Made by a program: the position numbers and the translations under genes. This document shows positions 61,885 to 64,000 of a stretch of DNA of 64,000 nucleotides, piece by piece; position 1 is the first letter of the stretch, and the number at the start of each line of letters is the position of its first letter. Origin of the DNA: Larkinella sp965227735 (GTDB lineage Bacteria > Bacteroidota > Bacteroidia > Cytophagales > Spirosomataceae); contig NZ_OZ245776.1 in the NCBI RefSeq assembly GCF_965227735.1, positions 1,674,001-1,738,000 on the forward strand, given 5' to 3'. The notes beneath the pieces were generated by a model, which saw nothing but the letters and a program-made list of their open reading frames with translations, was not told where the DNA came from and did no database searches.

Positions 61885-64000
61885 TTAAAAGGAAACATTG
61901 AGCCCCAGGGTAGAGATGCGCTGCATCGGGTATTCGATGGCGGCCGACTGAATCGTCTCAGGATCGAGCGGTTTCCGCATTTTCGTATATTCCCACAGGT
62001 TCATACCCGTTGCAAAAATCTGGGCTCTGCCAACGCCGATTTTCTTCATCAGGCCCTGAGGCAGTTCGTAGCTCAACGTGATGTTTTTCAGACGGATATA
62101 GGCCGCACTTTGTAAATACCGCGACTGCACCTGCACGTTCTTTTTGTCATTGGTCGAAATGTGGGCCGCCGGAAAATAGGCATCCCGGTTGTCTTCCGTC
62201 CAGGTGTCGGTGATGTAGTATTTCTCAACGTGTCCGGCATTGTAGGGGAAAAACCAGGTCCAGTTGTCAGACGTCGGCCAGTGATCTTTTTTACCAATGC
62301 CCTGGAAGAACAGCGTCAGCCGAACACCCTTGTAGCCAATCCCGCCGTTGAGCCCGAACGAATACCGGGGCGTGGTGTTTCCGATCACTTTCCGGTCGCC
62401 GGGATCACCGAGCGTGTTCTTCCCGAACGTGATGTTGCCGTCGCCGTTCAGATCCTTATAGCGAATGTCGCCGGGACGCCAGTTGGCCCCGATGTTGGTC
62501 TGTTTGGGAGCCTGCGCCACCTCGTCCGTTGTCTGGAAAATACCGGCGGTTTCAAATCCCCAGATCTCGCCCAGCTTCTGACCGACGTAGTAAATGTTGC
62601 TGTTGTTGGGCAGGGCACCGGTGGGGTTGTTGAACCGGGTAATCTCCGCCGTCCAGTCCGACAATGCCAGCGTAACATCGTAGCTCCAGTCGCTTTTGAA
62701 CTTATCCCGCCAGGTCAGCGACAACTCCCAGCCGTTGGTCCGCAGGTCGGCTGCGTTTTCTTTCGGGGCTGCGGTTCCCAGAATCGCCGGGTACGACACG
62801 TCCATCAGCATGTCTTTCGTGTCGCGCGTGTATACATCCAGGGACGCATCCAGCCGTCCGCGCAGCATCGTCACATCCAGACCGATGTTTTTGGAGATAA
62901 CGGTCTCCCACGTGAGCGACGGACTCACCAATCCGGCGGCCGACACGAACGGAATCAGGGCGTTGGTGAACATGTAGGGCGACTGCCCCGTCCCCATCGT
63001 GGCCACGTACGGATAGTAGTTGGTGCCCAGCAACTGATTGCCCAGCGTTCCGTACGAAGCGCGCAGTTTCAGGTTGTCGAGCCAGCTTCCGGTTCCGGCC
63101 ATGAATTTTTCGTTGCTGATCCGCCAGCCGGCCGATACCGAGGGGAAAAAGCCAAACCGGCTGTCTTTCGGAAACCGGGAGGTGCCGTCGTAACGCCCGT
63201 TGAATTCGATCAGGTATTTCTCTTTGTAGTTGTAATTGAGCCGGTAAAAAGCGCCCCGCAAGGCTACGTGCGACTTGCTGCCGAATGTCTGCTGCGTTCC
63301 CGTCGTCGCATTCAGGTCAATGACCTGGGGCGTAATCAGGGCGCGGGCCTGCGCTCCGGTGTAGCGGTTGATCCCCCGTTCCTGGTTAAAACCGACCATC
63401 GTGGTCAGGTTGTGGTTGGTCGGCAACGGGACTTTGTATTCAGCATAGGCGTTGAAGACGTAATACTGGTTGTATTCATTTTCGTTCCGAATCCAGTCGT
63501 CACCGCTAAATCCGTTGCTCAGCAGGTTGGCCGCCAGCAGGTTGGCATCTACAATATCGACCTTGCTCTGCACGTCCTGGTAGTTGCGGCTAAAAATGTT
63601 GTAGGAAAAATCGGACCGGATTTTGAGGCCGCGCAAAGGCGTCAGGGTGACGCCCTGGGTCAGCCAGAGGTCGTTGTTGGTGAAGGTCGTCCGTCCGCCG
63701 TCGAGCAGATACGGAAAGAAGTTGGTGCCTCCGAAGTATTTCCCGATGTAGGGCGCATACTTCTCGCGGTCGCCGGGCGTGATGTAATACTCGAGGTCGG
63801 GGAATTGAATGGCCGAAATGGGGTTAACCCGCGCCAGCGAATTGATGTTGACATCCCAGTTGTAGAAGTGCGGTTTGTCACTGTTTTGGGAGTTGAAGAT
63901 CACTTTGCTGTCCAGTTTCAGCCACTCGTTGACTTCAAAATCCGCCTTCATCAACATGTTGTAGCGTTTGAACTTCTCGTTGTTGTAGCGCAGGTAGCCG
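61885..64000 (-). CDS. SusC/RagA TonB-linked outer membrane transporter (second system, partial)
   Basis: The window holds only the C-terminal 705 residues or so; the open frame continues upstream past base 64000, reading GYLRYNNEKFKRYN before an internal Met at 63957. Barrel-strand motifs (LIEFNGRYDGTSRFPKDSR, GWRISNEKFM, RPGDIRYKDLNGDG) and the terminal strand STLGLNVSF identify SusC. The N-terminal plug and any STN domain lie outside, so sigma/anti-sigma control cannot be judged. It precedes susD by 22 bases. Confidence 0.94.
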   Translation of the reverse strand, partial: GYLRYNNEKFKRYNMLMKADFEVNEWLKLDSKVIFNSQNSDKPHFYNWDVNINSLARVNPISAIQFPDLEYYITPGDREKYAPYIGKYFGGTNFFPYLLDGGRTTFTNNDLWLTQGVTLTPLRGLKIRSDFSYNIFSRNYQDVQSKVDIVDANLLAANLLSNGFSGDDWIRNENEYNQYYVFNAYAEYKVPLPTNHNLTTMVGFNQERGINRYTGAQARALITPQVIDLNATTGTQQTFGSKSHVALRGAFYRLNYNYKEKYLIEFNGRYDGTSRFPKDSRFGFFPSVSAGWRISNEKFMAGTGSWLDNLKLRASYGTLGNQLLGTNYYPYVATMGTGQSPYMFTNALIPFVSAAGLVSPSLTWETVISKNIGLDVTMLRGRLDASLDVYTRDTKDMLMDVSYPAILGTAAPKENAADLRTNGWELSLTWRDKFKSDWSYDVTLALSDWTAEITRFNNPTGALPNNSNIYYVGQKLGEIWGFETAGIFQTTDEVAQAPKQTNIGANWRPGDIRYKDLNGDGNITFGKNTLGDPGDRKVIGNTTPRYSFGLNGGIGYKGVRLTLFFQGIGKKDHWPTSDNWTWFFPYNAGHVEKYYITDTWTEDNRDAYFPAAHISTNDKKNVQVQSRYLQSAAYIRLKNITLSYELPQGLMKKIGVGRAQIFATGMNLWEYTKMRKPLDPETIQSAAIEYPMQRISTLGLNVSF

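Noticed and set aside
1..64000. tRNA, rRNA or riboswitch genes
   Set aside because: No T-loop or anticodon-arm-like pattern, rRNA sequence or known riboswitch core was noticed when reading; a covariance-model search would settle it.

Overview
The window comes from a Bacteroidota genome, most likely of the Cytophagales/Spirosomataceae type (Spirosoma/Larkinella-like). The evidence is two SusC/SusD pairs, an ECF sigma/FecR pair feeding a SusC that carries an STN domain, many lipoprotein signals, TAnnTTTG promoter boxes, a Hc1-like histone, a small eIF1-like factor, and weak ribosome binding sites throughout. Base composition is about 54-56% GC except for one AT-rich patch near 37.15-39.1 kb. 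This placement is inferred from gene content. No tRNA, rRNA, CRISPR array or transposase gene was seen.

Layout. 0-5.2 kb: the tail of an RND adaptor gene, a DUF202 membrane protein, and a TetR repressor divergent from a three-gene exporter operon (ABC membrane domain without ATPase, HlyD adaptor, TolC channel). A perfect 17-bp palindrome lies at the exporter promoter. 5.4-19.3 kb, all on the minus strand: a glycan-uptake locus of GH106-like rhamnosidase, ECF sigma factor, FecR anti-sigma, SusC with STN, SusD and a large VCBS/UnbV lipoprotein. 19.4-31.8 kb: a REPIN/MITE-like element, a small secreted protein, and a ThuA/sugar-dehydrogenase/PKD/cytochrome c fusion divergent from a Nudix-type regulator, with twin CGTAAATTTTACG palindromes between them. 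A SYLF protein, a cyclic-nucleotide-domain patatin and a DUF6807/PVC-dehydrogenase/cytochrome c fusion follow.

32-49 kb is mostly housekeeping and envelope genes: gatA, tatA, a YkvA-like protein, mdh, a Tat-signal sialidase, the AT-rich patch (propeller lipoprotein and a frameshifted YceI gene), a porin, a metzincin-type metalloprotease, a SIMPL protein, an M23 peptidase, a POT peptide transporter, an eIF1-like factor and a lipid kinase. 49-60 kb holds a MaoC-like hydratase, a 59-residue histone-like gene, a serine-palmitoyltransferase-like enzyme, accC, a DUF1080 lipoprotein, queA, ispD, meaB, two lipoproteins, and an unrecognised 373-residue protein with a DDADDTA motif like that of class II terpene cyclases. 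60-64 kb is a second SusD/SusC pair, with SusC cut by the window end.

Two themes run through the window. One is glycan foraging: two SusCD systems, rhamnosidase, sialidase, DUF1080, sugar dehydrogenases and their regulators. The other is an unusual density of long, nearly perfect inverted repeats at gene ends. Most have arms unique to their locus and several run into stop codons; a subset shares a GACAAGAGAG core.
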